Source: Propionibacteriales bacterium
GTDB taxonomy: Bacteria > Actinomycetota > Actinomycetes > Propionibacteriales > Nocardioidaceae
Length of the DNA: 56,602 bases
Direction of reading: 5' to 3'
Assembly (NCBI GenBank): GCA_009377795.1
Contig: WHTJ01000018.1
Location: 1 to 56,602, forward strand
A model generated the notes under the pieces. It searched no databases and was not told where the DNA came from. It worked only from the letters and a program-made list of their open reading frames with translations. This document shows, piece after piece, positions 34,411 to 42,879 of this stretch. The translations under genes were made by a program, and so were the position numbers. Each line of letters begins with the position of its first letter. Position 1 is the stretch's first letter.

Positions 34411-34923
34411 TCATTCCCGCCGTTCGAGGATGCCCCGGATGTAGCGGGCCTGGCCGGCGTGCTGGAGGTTGTCGCTGAGCACGCTGACCAGCCGTACTCC
34501 GGCCGAGACCGGCGGATCGTAGGAGTGGTCGACGATGCGGTCCAGCTCGTCGGCGTCCACGGTGTCGAGGTACTCCAGGGTCCGGTCGGCCACGGCGTCG
34601 TGGTATCCGAGCAGCAGGTCCGGTCCGGCGGGGCGGACGGCGGCCACCTGCTCGGACGTGTGCCCGTGGCCGGTCTCGGCCGGGTCCTCCGGCACGCCGA
34701 ACCGTGCGTGCCAGCCCTCCGCCGTCCACGTCTGCTCGCGACCGGCGAGCTCCGACACGTGGTCGTCCTGGATCCTCGTCAGATGCCACACCAGCCAGGC
34801 GATCGAGTTGGCGTCGGCCTCGGGGCGGTACGCGAGCTCGTCACCGCTCAGCCCCTCGGCCGACCGATGCACCAGGCTCCGGATCCGGCCGTACGCGTCG
34901 GCGAGCACATCATTGGTCTGCAC
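34411..34923 (-). CDS. DinB/DUF664 family protein, possible mycothiol-dependent enzyme
   Basis: The 170-residue four-helix-bundle protein contains SIAWLVWHLTRIQDDHVSELAG, whose His residues are typical DinB metal ligands, and LSDNLQHAGQARYIRG near the end with a third His. Actinobacterial DinB proteins of this kind include mycothiol S-transferases. The GTG at 34923 has GGGAGGA just upstream and is preferred over the earlier frame start. It stands beside a divergently placed AraC regulator group with no clear operon partner. Confidence 0.8.
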   Translation of the reverse strand: MQTNDVLADAYGRIRSLVHRSAEGLSGDELAYRPEADANSIAWLVWHLTRIQDDHVSELAGREQTWTAEGWHARFGVPEDPAETGHGHTSEQVAAVRPAGPDLLLGYHDAVADRTLEYLDTVDADELDRIVDHSYDPPVSAGVRLVSVLSDNLQHAGQARYIRGILERRE

Positions 34924-35068
34924 GTGTTCCTCCCGGACTTGTCGGGTTCGGTTCACCTGCGCACGCTACGCCCCTCGCGCCGGGTCCCGCGGTCGGCGTG
35001 GGTCGATACACGGCAGCGACGCGACGTTACGCGGCAACGGTCAGAATCGGCGGGCAGTTTGACCCGAT

Positions 35069-35818
35069 TCACGCGACCGTTGTCGTGTAACGACCCCGCG
35101 CCAGCGCGGCCGGGGTGGTCCCGGCGAGGTGGGCACACTCGCGGGTCAGATGCGACTGGTCGGCGTACCCGGCGATCTGGGCGAGGTCAGCGAGACCCGC
35201 GGGCGGCCCGCCCGCGTCCAGATGGGCGAGGAACCGGCGAAAGCGCAGCACGCGTTGCAGGGTCTTCGGCCCGTACCCCACCCCGTCGTGGAAGCGCCGG
35301 CGAAGCTGACGTTCGCTCAGGCCGACCCGGTCGGCCAGCGTCTCGACCCGTACCCGCGGATCGGCCAGCATGCGGGCGGCCGCGCGCACGGACCGGTCGG
35401 GCGGGTCGGAGGCCGCCAGCCGGCCGGCGGTCCGGGCCAGGCGACGCAGCGCCTCCTGCGGGGTCAACGTCCCGGGTAGCCGACGGTCGATGTCGGGCCG
35501 CACGTCGGCGGCGTCGACCCGCTGGTTTCGTACGGCACCGAGCGGCACGCCGAGCGCCGGACCGCCCGCACCGGGTACGAACCGAGCGCCGATCAGCACC
35601 TCGCCCGGCGTAGCGGTGAACGGAATCGGCTCGGTGTCCGGGCCGGCCACGAAGGCGCCGCGCCCGGACTGCCAGATCAGGTCGGAGCACGCGTCCGGCA
35701 GCACGCTCGTCGAAGGACCGCCGGGCGCGGTCACCCGAACCCAGACGCACTCCAGAACGCCGCGCAGCACCGGCGGCGGAGTCAGCTCGCGGTAACCGGG
35801 AGACAGGTCCACGTCCAC
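35069..35818 (-). CDS. AraC-family transcriptional regulator
   Basis: The 249-residue protein has an N-terminal ligand-type domain of about 125 residues (RELTPPPVLRGVLECVWVRV, SDLIWQSGRGAFVAGP, as in the DUF6597 group) and a C-terminal AraC double helix-turn-helix: VETLADRVGLSERQLRRRFH and LADLAQIAGYADQSHLTREC with the final AGTTPAALARGR. It is divergent from the VOC gene about 100 bases away, a common arrangement for regulator and target. Confidence 0.88.
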   Translation of the reverse strand: MDVDLSPGYRELTPPPVLRGVLECVWVRVTAPGGPSTSVLPDACSDLIWQSGRGAFVAGPDTEPIPFTATPGEVLIGARFVPGAGGPALGVPLGAVRNQRVDAADVRPDIDRRLPGTLTPQEALRRLARTAGRLAASDPPDRSVRAAARMLADPRVRVETLADRVGLSERQLRRRFHDGVGYGPKTLQRVLRFRRFLAHLDAGGPPAGLADLAQIAGYADQSHLTRECAHLAGTTPAALARGRYTTTVA

Positions 35819-35923
35819 GCCGGAGAGTCTGCCACCGTCCGGTGACCGTTTCGTTCAAGACGGCGGCACCGCCGGGGTGGTCGGATGGCGGTCAGGCAAC
35901 CCCACGTACGAGAAGGAGGAGAC

Positions 35924-36319
35924 ATGGGACCCGACCTGACGGTCGTCGGAATCGTCGTCGAGGACATGGCACGCTCACTCGCGTTCTACCGGCGGCTCGG
36001 GCTCGACATCCCGACCGACGCCGACACCGAGCCACATGTGGAGGCCGACCTGCCCGGCGGCATGAAGCTGGCGTTCGACACGCGAGAGACGATTCTCAGT
36101 TTCGACAGTTCGTGGACGTCGCCCACGGGAAGCCCGCGGATGGCGCTGGCGTTCCGCTGCGACTCCCCCGCCGACGTGGACAAGCTGTACGCCGAGCTGG
36201 TCGCCGCGGGAGCCGACGGGCACCTGGAACCGTGGGACGCCTTCTGGGGGATGCGGTACGCCAGCCTCCTCGACCCGGACGGCAACGGCGTCGACCTGTT
36301 CTGCCCGGCCGAGTCCTGA
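35924..36319 (+). CDS. VOC family protein
   Basis: A 131-residue glyoxalase-fold protein, VVGIVVEDMARSLAFYRRLG at the N-terminus and LLDPDGNGVDLF at the C-terminus. AAGGAGGAGAC directly precedes the ATG at 35924, which decides the start over an upstream frame. It is divergent from the AraC regulator, suggesting control by it. Catalytic function unknown. Confidence 0.85.
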   Translation: MGPDLTVVGIVVEDMARSLAFYRRLGLDIPTDADTEPHVEADLPGGMKLAFDTRETILSFDSSWTSPTGSPRMALAFRCDSPADVDKLYAELVAAGADGHLEPWDAFWGMRYASLLDPDGNGVDLFCPAES

Positions 36320-36339
36320 CCGCGCCTGCGCCCGCCCGG

Positions 36340-37575
36340 TCAGCCGTCCTCGGCGAGCATCTCCTCGGTCATCGCGGCGATGCGCAGCCGGTGACTGTCC
36401 TGCGCGCCGTCGGAGTGCAGGAACGACATGCAGTCCCGGACGAACTTGTTGACGTCGCACTCGCGGTACATGATCGAGAGGCCGCCGAAAACCTCGGCCG
36501 CCGACAGGCAGGTCCGCATCGCCACCTCGGCGGCATGAACCTTCGCCGCGCTGCTCAGCCGGTAGTCGTAGTTGGGATCGTGCTCGACCGCCCATGCGGC
36601 ACGCCAGATCAGGCTGCGCGCCGACTCCAGCTCGCAGTACATCTCGGCGAGCCGGCAGCGCACGTTCGCGTGGCTGAACAGCGGGGCGCCGCCCTGCACG
36701 CGCGTCCTCGCGTGTTCGAGGGCAAGCTCGTACGCCGCCCTGGCCGTGCCCAGCGTGGTCGCGCCCGCGGTAATCGCGCTCTCCTTGAGGATCTGCCGGG
36801 AGCCGGCGTACCCGTGGTGGGCCTCGCCGAGCAGCCGGTCGGGCGGAAGCACGATGTCGTCGAATCGCATCCGGCCGTTGTTGTTGCCTCGCTGGGACAT
36901 CTTCTCGTGGGTCTCGATGACCTCGAAGCCCGGATCGTCGGCGTACACGAGGAAGGCGCTGGTCCCGCTGACCGCCGGGCGCCGCTCGTCCGTACAGGCG
37001 AAGACGCAGAGCACGCTGGCCTCCGGAGCGTTGGACACGAAGCGCTTGTAGCCGTTGAGCACCCAATTGCCGTCCGGCCGTTGCTCGGCGCGGGTACGGA
37101 ATCGGAAGTCGCCGCCGTCGATGATGTAGTCCGAGCTGGTCTCCGGCTCGGTGAAGCAGATGCTCAGCAGGCAGTGCGGGTCGCCCGTGAAGCGCTCCAG
37201 GAAGCGTTCCCGGGTGGTTCCGGACGAGAGCCCGTAGACGATGCGCTGCACCTTCAGGCATTGGTCGATGAGCACGGCGAAACCCATGTCACCGTACGCG
37301 AGCTCCTCGACGAGCAGTGCCAGCTCGAGCGCGCTGGCTCCGCCGCCCCCGACCTCGCGCGGCAGGCCGATCGTCCGCCAGCCGCGGTCCGACACCTCCT
37401 GCAGGAGATCCCATGCGATCCGGTCGTGGGGCTTCGGTTCCCATTCGAGCTCGCGGGCCCGATCTCGTAAACGCCGAAGGGAAAACGAGCGGACCTCGCT
37501 CTGCAGATCGAGGAGATCGGGCGTCAGCCCGAAGAACGGCCCGTTCTCCGCGGTGAGGGTTGCCGTACGGTTCAT
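36340..37575 (-). CDS. Acyl-CoA dehydrogenase
   Basis: The 411-residue flavoprotein follows the family layout: an N-terminal helical domain (GLPREVGGGGASALELALLVEE), a middle beta domain with SICFTEPETSSD and WVLNGYKRFVSNAPEAS, and a C-terminal helical domain with FGGLSIMYRECDVNKFVRD, where the Glu corresponds to the catalytic-base region. It oxidises an acyl-CoA with FAD. It is divergent from the TRAP transporter operon, with which it may share a regulatory region, hinting that the imported acid is activated and oxidised here. GAGAGGGG precedes the start. Confidence 0.9.
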   Translation of the reverse strand: MNRTATLTAENGPFFGLTPDLLDLQSEVRSFSLRRLRDRARELEWEPKPHDRIAWDLLQEVSDRGWRTIGLPREVGGGGASALELALLVEELAYGDMGFAVLIDQCLKVQRIVYGLSSGTTRERFLERFTGDPHCLLSICFTEPETSSDYIIDGGDFRFRTRAEQRPDGNWVLNGYKRFVSNAPEASVLCVFACTDERRPAVSGTSAFLVYADDPGFEVIETHEKMSQRGNNNGRMRFDDIVLPPDRLLGEAHHGYAGSRQILKESAITAGATTLGTARAAYELALEHARTRVQGGAPLFSHANVRCRLAEMYCELESARSLIWRAAWAVEHDPNYDYRLSSAAKVHAAEVAMRTCLSAAEVFGGLSIMYRECDVNKFVRDCMSFLHSDGAQDSHRLRIAAMTEEMLAEDG

Positions 37576-37609
37576 CAGACCCCTCTCTCTCCGGCCCGTT
37601 CGGGAGTCG

Positions 37610-37638
37610 TTGACAGGCCTCGCACGTAAAGATACGGT
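37610..37638 (+). promoter_or_regulatory. Probable promoter of the TRAP transporter operon
   Basis: TTGACA (37610-37615), a 17-base spacer and TACGGT (37633-37638) make a good sigma-70-type promoter 49 bases before dctP. The segment just after it, TACATCGTGCAATATACA, is roughly symmetric and could bind a GntR-type repressor; that part is speculative. Confidence 0.5.
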
Positions 37639-37686
37639 ACATCGTGCAATATACAGAGGTCACGCTCTGGGTTGACGGAGGCACCA

Positions 37687-38784
37687 ATGGTTTCTCGCCG
37701 GCGTGCGACCATCGGCGTGCTCGGTATCGCGATCAGCCTGGTCGTCGCGGCGTGCGGCGCCGGTGAGACCAGCGGCGACGACCGGACCATCACCCTCAGG
37801 GTAGGCGCCGGCCACGGCGTCGGCGGGATCACCTACTCGACCTGGATGGACGGGTTCTTCGTCCCCGAGCTCGAGAAGAGGGTGGCGGAGGAGACGGAGT
37901 ACACCATCGACACCCGGAAGGCCTTCGGTGGGTCGATCGCCCAGACCGACGAGGTCCTCCATGCCGTCGACACCGGGGTCCTCGACATCGCCGGCATGTG
38001 TTACTGCTTCTTCCCCTCGGAGCTCTTCCTGCACAGCATCGACTACTTCGTGCCGTTCAGCTCGCCCGATCCGGTGCTCGCGCTGGAGGCGTTCCGCGAG
38101 GTGTTCGACGAGGTCCCGTACATGACCGAGGTGCTCGAGGACGAGTACAACCAGCGCCTGCTCGGCCTGTACACCGTCTCCAGCTACGAGCTGCTCACCC
38201 AGTTCCCGATCGACTCGATCGAGTCGTTGCAAGGCCACACGGTCACCGCGGCCGGGGCGAACCTTCCCTGGTTCCCGGAGGCCGCGGGCGTGACCGGCGT
38301 ACAGGGCGCTCTTCCGGAGTGGTACACCGGCCTGCAGACCGGCGTCTACGAGGCCGCGCTGATGTTCCCGGAGAGCACCGTCGGATTCAAGCTGTTCGAG
38401 GTGGCCGATTACTACACCCTCATCGGGTTCGGCGCCAGCCCGCAGGGCGGCGTGCATATCAACCAGGACACCTTCAACGAGCTCCCGGAGGAAGTCCAGG
38501 ACATCGTCGTCGAAGTTGGCGAGGAGTTCGAGCAGAGGGTCGCGCAGCAGGTCGCCAAGGAACGCGAGGCCGCCATGGACACCATGCGGGAGGCGGGCAC
38601 GAAGATCACGACGCTCGACCCGGAGGCCCGGGCGGAGTGGGCGAACGCACTGCCGGAGATCCCCAAGCTGCAGCTCCAAGAAGCGGAGAGCCGCGGGCTG
38701 GAGAGTGCCCGCGAGGTCTTCGAAACCTATATCGAGGCTCAGGAGGAGCGCGGATATGACTTCCCCCGCGACTGGGAGCTCTGA
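37687..38784 (+). CDS. dctP: TRAP transporter substrate-binding protein (DctP-type)
   Basis: The 365-residue lipoprotein has a signal ending SLVVAACGAG with Cys at about 23. The mature part follows the TAXI/DctP periplasmic fold, including IDTRKAFGGSIAQTDEVLHA, SIESLQGHTVTAAGAN and MFPESTVGFKLFEVADYYT, where TRAP binders hold a carboxylate ligand. It captures an organic acid for the DctQM pair encoded next. GGAGG precedes the ATG; the coding end overlaps dctQ by 29 bases. Confidence 0.88.
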   Translation: MVSRRRATIGVLGIAISLVVAACGAGETSGDDRTITLRVGAGHGVGGITYSTWMDGFFVPELEKRVAEETEYTIDTRKAFGGSIAQTDEVLHAVDTGVLDIAGMCYCFFPSELFLHSIDYFVPFSSPDPVLALEAFREVFDEVPYMTEVLEDEYNQRLLGLYTVSSYELLTQFPIDSIESLQGHTVTAAGANLPWFPEAAGVTGVQGALPEWYTGLQTGVYEAALMFPESTVGFKLFEVADYYTLIGFGASPQGGVHINQDTFNELPEEVQDIVVEVGEEFEQRVAQQVAKEREAAMDTMREAGTKITTLDPEARAEWANALPEIPKLQLQEAESRGLESAREVFETYIEAQEERGYDFPRDWEL

Positions 38785-39319
38785 CCTCGCGGGGACGACC
38801 CCCGTCCCCGCCCCCTCGGGCCTCGCCTCCGTCGACCGCATCGCCGCCAAGGTGAGCGTCATCTTCGCCGTAGTCGGGTGCGTGCTGCTCGGTGCGCTCG
38901 CCCTGCTGGTGGTCGCCGACATCATTGGCCGCCTGTTCGGCCAACCTGTCGCCGGGACCGTCCAGATCACGGCCACGTCCGTCGTGGCGATCGCGTTCCT
39001 CTTCATGCCGTTCACGGTCCGGCAGCGCGGGCATGTGCGGTCCACGATCATCCGGAACCGCCTGCCACAAGGCGGGCGGAACTTCATCGACTCGCTCGCC
39101 TACGCGATCGGCGCCCTCGTCTTCGCCATGATCTTCTTCTCCTCCTTGGGAGTCGTGGTCGAATCCTGGACGAGCGGCGAGTACGAAGGGGAAGGCGTGC
39201 TTCGGGTACCCGAGTTCCCCACCCGCGCGATCCTGGCGCTCTCCTCCGCCGCGATGGTGCTGGAGTGTGTGCTGGCCACGATTCGGAGCGTCAAGAGCGC
39301 TGAGGAGCCGGAAGCATGA
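38756..39319 (+). CDS. dctQ: TRAP transporter small permease (DctQ-type)
   Basis: A 187-residue membrane protein with four hydrophobic segments, the usual DctQ topology, including ALALLVVADIIGRLFGQPVAG and AIAFLFMPFTVRQRGHVRS, matching the conserved R-x-H-V motif of the family. AGGAGG lies upstream of the ATG inside the dctP reading frame. It overlaps dctM by four bases (ATGA). It partners DctM in sodium- or proton-coupled uptake. Confidence 0.85.
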   Translation: MTSPATGSSDLAGTTPVPAPSGLASVDRIAAKVSVIFAVVGCVLLGALALLVVADIIGRLFGQPVAGTVQITATSVVAIAFLFMPFTVRQRGHVRSTIIRNRLPQGGRNFIDSLAYAIGALVFAMIFFSSLGVVVESWTSGEYEGEGVLRVPEFPTRAILALSSAAMVLECVLATIRSVKSAEEPEA

Positions 39320-40674
39320 CCGATATCACCGTGGCGTTGATCGCCGTCCTCCTCCTGCTCGTGCTCGTGCTCGCCGGCGTGCACATCTCCTTCTCGCTGT
39401 TCATCACGAGCATCGCCGCGATGACGTTCATCGCCGGCTTCGACATCGCGATGGCGCTGCTCGCGAGCTCGGTGTACTACACGATTTTCGACTATGTCTT
39501 CGCGGTGGTCCCGCTCTTCATCGTGATGGGGTCGTTCATGACCCAGTCCCGGGCCGCCGAGGGGCTCTATACGTTCCTGTACTTGATCTTCCGGCGCATC
39601 CGCGGAGGTCTCGGGGTCGCCACGGTGTTCGCCAACGCGGCGTTCGCCGCGGTGAGCGGTACGAGCGTCGCGGCGGCCGCGGTCTTCTCCAAGATCGCGC
39701 TGCCGCAGATGTACCGGTACGGGTACTCCAACCGGCTGGCTCTCGGCTGCGTGTCCGGCAGCTCCGTACTCGGCATGCTCATACCGCCCAGCCTCCTGAT
39801 GATCGTGTACGGGGTGCTGACCAACACCTCGATCGGCCTCCTCTTCGTGGCCGGAATCATCCCCGGTCTGGTCCTCACCGGCATCTACGCGGTCGGCATC
39901 GTCGCGACCGGCTACCTGCGGCCCCAGGCGGTCGGCGCGGCCGCGGTCGCGTCCGGCCCGGGTACCCCGTCCGGCCCGGGTACGCCGTCCGCGGCGGAGA
40001 GCCCCCGCATGGAGGGCGCCGAGCTCGTTCGTTCCGTCCTCACCTTCCTGCCGGTCCTCGGTCTGGTCGTCCTGGTCATCGGCGGTATCTGGGGAGGCCT
40101 CTTCTCGCCGACCGAGGCGGCCGCGGTCGGTGCGCTCGGCGCGTTCATCCTCGGCAAGGCGATGGGCATGTCCAACCGGGGCATGGTCACCGCGTTCAAG
40201 GAAGCGGCGGTGATCACCGGCGGCATCATGATCCTGCTGATCTCGGCCCAGATGTTCGCTCGGATGCTGGCCACCAGCGGTCTGGTGGCCAAGGTCGGCG
40301 AATTCCTCACCGGGCTGGACGTCGGGCCGAACCTCATCGTGGTCGCGTTCCTCGCGATCCTCCTGCTCCTGGGCGCCTTCCTCGACTCGGCCTCGATCAT
40401 CCTGCTCGCCGTGCCCGTGATCTACCCGAGCATCGGACTCCTCGGTGTCGACCCGATCTGGTTCGCGATCGTGGTGATCATCGCCGTCGAGCTCGGACTG
40501 CTCACTCCGCCGCTCGGCATGGTGCCGTTCACGATGAGCGCCGTCCTAGGGCGCGACGTCAAGGTGGAGCACATATTCGCGGGCGCCTTCCCGTTCTTCC
40601 TGATGATGATCCTCCTGCTCGTCCTCCTGTTCTTGTTCCCGGGCCTCGTCACCTGGCTGCCGTCGATCATGTAA
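39316..40674 (+). CDS. dctM: TRAP transporter large permease (DctM-type)
   Basis: The 452-residue protein has about 12 hydrophobic segments and the DctM landmarks VPLFIVMGSFMTQSRAAEGL, AAFAAVSGTSVAAAAVFSKI, GMLIPPSLLMIVYGVLT and FSPTEAAAVGALGAF. It forms the transport channel. The loop at about residues 210-225 contains a duplicated SGPGTPSGPGTPS stretch, a small in-gene repeat unusual for the family. Substrate unknown. Confidence 0.92.
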   Translation: MTDITVALIAVLLLLVLVLAGVHISFSLFITSIAAMTFIAGFDIAMALLASSVYYTIFDYVFAVVPLFIVMGSFMTQSRAAEGLYTFLYLIFRRIRGGLGVATVFANAAFAAVSGTSVAAAAVFSKIALPQMYRYGYSNRLALGCVSGSSVLGMLIPPSLLMIVYGVLTNTSIGLLFVAGIIPGLVLTGIYAVGIVATGYLRPQAVGAAAVASGPGTPSGPGTPSAAESPRMEGAELVRSVLTFLPVLGLVVLVIGGIWGGLFSPTEAAAVGALGAFILGKAMGMSNRGMVTAFKEAAVITGGIMILLISAQMFARMLATSGLVAKVGEFLTGLDVGPNLIVVAFLAILLLLGAFLDSASIILLAVPVIYPSIGLLGVDPIWFAIVVIIAVELGLLTPPLGMVPFTMSAVLGRDVKVEHIFAGAFPFFLMMILLLVLLFLFPGLVTWLPSIM

Positions 40675-40717
40675 CGCGCCGTCGTCAACGCCGTCCGATC
40701 GAGAATGGAGTAGGCCG

Positions 40718-41095
40718 ATGCCCAAGAACCTGGTCACCCGGCATCGCTGGGACCTGGAGTGGACCGACGACACCGACGTGCTCGACCTCGGTCACGGGGT
40801 GCAGGTGAAGATCTACGCGCACGACCCGGACACCGGACGAACGGACATGCTGGTCAAGTTCCCTCCCGGCTACACGGAGCCCGAGCATGCGCATGACTCG
40901 GAGCATTCGGTCATCGTCCTCGAGGGACTGCAGATCGTCGGTGGCGAGCACATGCGTCCCGGCGACTACGTGTACGCACCGTCCAACGTGCCGCACGGGC
41001 CGTTCGAGTATCCGGAGGGATGCACGGTGTTCGCCAGTTTCCGGGGCGGGTCCGCGAGGCACAGGTACGACGGCTCCCCCGCCGGCGCGATCTGA
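40718..41095 (+). CDS. Cupin-domain protein
   Basis: A 125-residue single-cupin protein. The metal-binding motif 1 is PPGYTEPEHAHDSEHSVIVLEG, with two His and a Glu, and motif 2 is PGDYVYAPSNVPHGPF. It follows the TRAP operon by about 40 bases on the same strand and may be co-transcribed, acting on the imported compound. The family includes isomerases and dioxygenases, so no reaction is assigned. Confidence 0.8.
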   Translation: MPKNLVTRHRWDLEWTDDTDVLDLGHGVQVKIYAHDPDTGRTDMLVKFPPGYTEPEHAHDSEHSVIVLEGLQIVGGEHMRPGDYVYAPSNVPHGPFEYPEGCTVFASFRGGSARHRYDGSPAGAI

Positions 41096-41288
41096 TTACG
41101 GCGGATCCCGCGCGGTCGGAATTCGCCCGATCGCGGGACCGGCCCCCGCGACCTCGTTACACGCCAACCGTCAGCCGAACACCGACAAACCGGCCGCGAA
41201 TCCGGCCGTTACCGTATAACGACGCGCAGCTGGCGTGTACCGCGCTCCCATCATCCCGGGTCGAGGCGATCCAACGCCCGGGCCGGGA

Positions 41289-41777
41289 TCAGAGCCAGTG
41301 GTTGTCGTGGCGGACGTAGAACTCCGCGCGCTCCTCCTCGCTGGCCTGCTTGCCCGCGGCGAACTCGGCCAGGCCCTCGAAGTACCCCTCGCGTGGTGCG
41401 CCGGGCGTGAACATCAGCAGCATGGACGCCGGCTCGCCGGGCACGTTCTTGAAGGCGTGGATGCCGCCCGGAGGGACGTACAGGAAGTCACCGGACGTCG
41501 CCTCGACCCAGTCCTCGCCGTTGTACAGCCGCACGGTCCCGGTGAGGATGAAGAACGACTCGGAGATCGTCTTGTGGAAATGCGGGTCCGGCCCGGACTC
41601 GGTCTCCCCGAACGTCCACCGGTACAGACCGAACTCCCCCGACGTGGAGCCGCCGGTGGCGAGGTAGTCGACCTCGACGCCCGACGGGTACGTCAGCTCC
41701 GGCTTGTGGTCGCTCGGCCGGTACGTCGCACTGGCCTCGCCGGTGTCACCGTGATAGCGGGGCTCTGGATAGGACAT
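41289..41777 (-). CDS. Cupin-domain protein
   Basis: A 162-residue cupin. Motif 1 is SGPDPHFHKTISESFFILTG and motif 2 DFLYVPPGGIHAFKN, giving a three-His/one-Glu metal site. The start is placed at ATG 41777, with AGAGG just upstream; the earlier frame is arginine-rich and not conserved. It is convergent with the previous cupin and divergent from the VOC pair. Role unknown. Confidence 0.85.
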   Translation of the reverse strand: MSYPEPRYHGDTGEASATYRPSDHKPELTYPSGVEVDYLATGGSTSGEFGLYRWTFGETESGPDPHFHKTISESFFILTGTVRLYNGEDWVEATSGDFLYVPPGGIHAFKNVPGEPASMLLMFTPGAPREGYFEGLAEFAAGKQASEEERAEFYVRHDNHWL

Positions 41778-41960
41778 CGTGCACCTCTTTCGGCTCGCGG
41801 GACCACCAGCGGCGGCTGGCCCCTCCATCCTGCGGGAAATCCGGCGCTTCCGTACGGCCCTCACCGATGAGTTTCGGACGTTCGCGCGGTCTCTATAGGT
41901 GACAGTCCCATGGGATGAGCCCGTGCGCACGTACGCACAAGGGCACAAGAAGGAGGACGC

Positions 41961-42356
41961 ATGGCATCACTCGGAAGCATGCTGCTCGCAAGCACCGATC
42001 CCGCACGCCTGCACGCCTGGTACGTCGAGGCGCTCGAACCCGCGGAGGACGAGCTGATCGAGCCGTACCGGATGCTCAAGTTCGGCTCGTTCTTCATGAT
42101 GATCGACACCCGAGCCGACGTCGGCAAGTCCAACCCCGAGCCCGGGCGGATGATCCTCAACTTCGACGTCGACGACGCACGTGCCGTCGCCGCCCGGATC
42201 GACGGCATGGACACCAAGTGGCTGGCGGAGTTGGAGGACCGGGACGGCAGCCTGTTCGCCACGGCGATCGACCCCGACGGCAACTACGTGCAGATCATCC
42301 AGCTCAGCGAGGAACACAAGGCGGAGATGGCCGAACAGCAGGCCACCCGGACATAG
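41961..42356 (+). CDS. VOC family protein, first of a tandem pair
   Basis: A 131-residue glyoxalase-fold protein (SMLLASTDPARLHAWYVEAL at the N-terminus, AIDPDGNYVQIIQL near the end). AAGGAGGACGC precedes the ATG. The second VOC gene follows after 9 bases, so the pair is an operon, perhaps forming a two-subunit enzyme or binding protein. Substrate not predictable. Confidence 0.85.
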   Translation: MASLGSMLLASTDPARLHAWYVEALEPAEDELIEPYRMLKFGSFFMMIDTRADVGKSNPEPGRMILNFDVDDARAVAARIDGMDTKWLAELEDRDGSLFATAIDPDGNYVQIIQLSEEHKAEMAEQQATRT

Positions 42357-42365
42357 GAGGCAAAC

Positions 42366-42752
42366 ATGTTCAGCGACAGCAAGGCGTTCAGCGGGTTCTC
42401 GGTCGACGATCCGGAGAAGGCCAGGCAGTTCTACGGCGAGACGCTCGGCCTGCAGGTATCCGACGTGGAGGGGATGGAGGAATACCAGCTGCTGAGGGTC
42501 CAGCTCGCGAGCGGCGCGGAGGTACTCATCTACCCGAAACCGAACCACACCCCGGCGTCGTTCACCATCTTGAACTTCCCGGTCGACGACGTGGAGAAGG
42601 CCGTCGAAGGCCTGACCGCCCGGGGTGTGCGCATGGAGCGGTACGACGGGTTCGACCAGGACGAAAGGGGCATCTCGCGCGGTGAGGGCCCGCTGGTCGC
42701 GTGGTTCAAGGATCCGGCCGGCAACGTCCTGGCCGTGATCCAGGACAGCTAG
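42366..42752 (+). CDS. VOC family protein, second of a tandem pair
   Basis: A 128-residue protein with [20 protein letters not shown] and [14 protein letters not shown] marking the two ends of the VOC module. TAGGAGGCAAAC places a ribosome site just before its ATG, overlapping the end of the previous gene. Sequence differs enough from its neighbour to suggest an old duplication or distinct role. Confidence 0.85.
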   Translation: MFSDSKAFSGFSVDDPEKARQFYGETLGLQVSDVEGMEEYQLLRVQLASGAEVLIYPKPNHTPASFTILNFPVDDVEKAVEGLTARGVRMERYDGFDQDERGISRGEGPLVAWFKDPAGNVLAVIQDS

Positions 42753-42770
42753 CCGAAGCCGACGACCGGG

Positions 42771-42792
42771 TGCGGCGGAGCCCGGCTCCGCA
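42771..42792. terminator. Possible hairpin terminator after the VOC pair
   Basis: TGCGGCGGAGCC pairs imperfectly with GGCTCCGCA, with bulged bases. It lies 19 bases past the second VOC gene and ahead of the sigma factor gene. There is no T run, so it is only a weak candidate. Confidence 0.35.
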
Positions 42793-42879
42793 CGCCCCGG
42801 TCGCGGACAGATCGGTGCGGAAATCGGGGGGATGAGGGCATAGAGTCGGCACTACAGCAGGGAGAAGAGGGGACAGATC

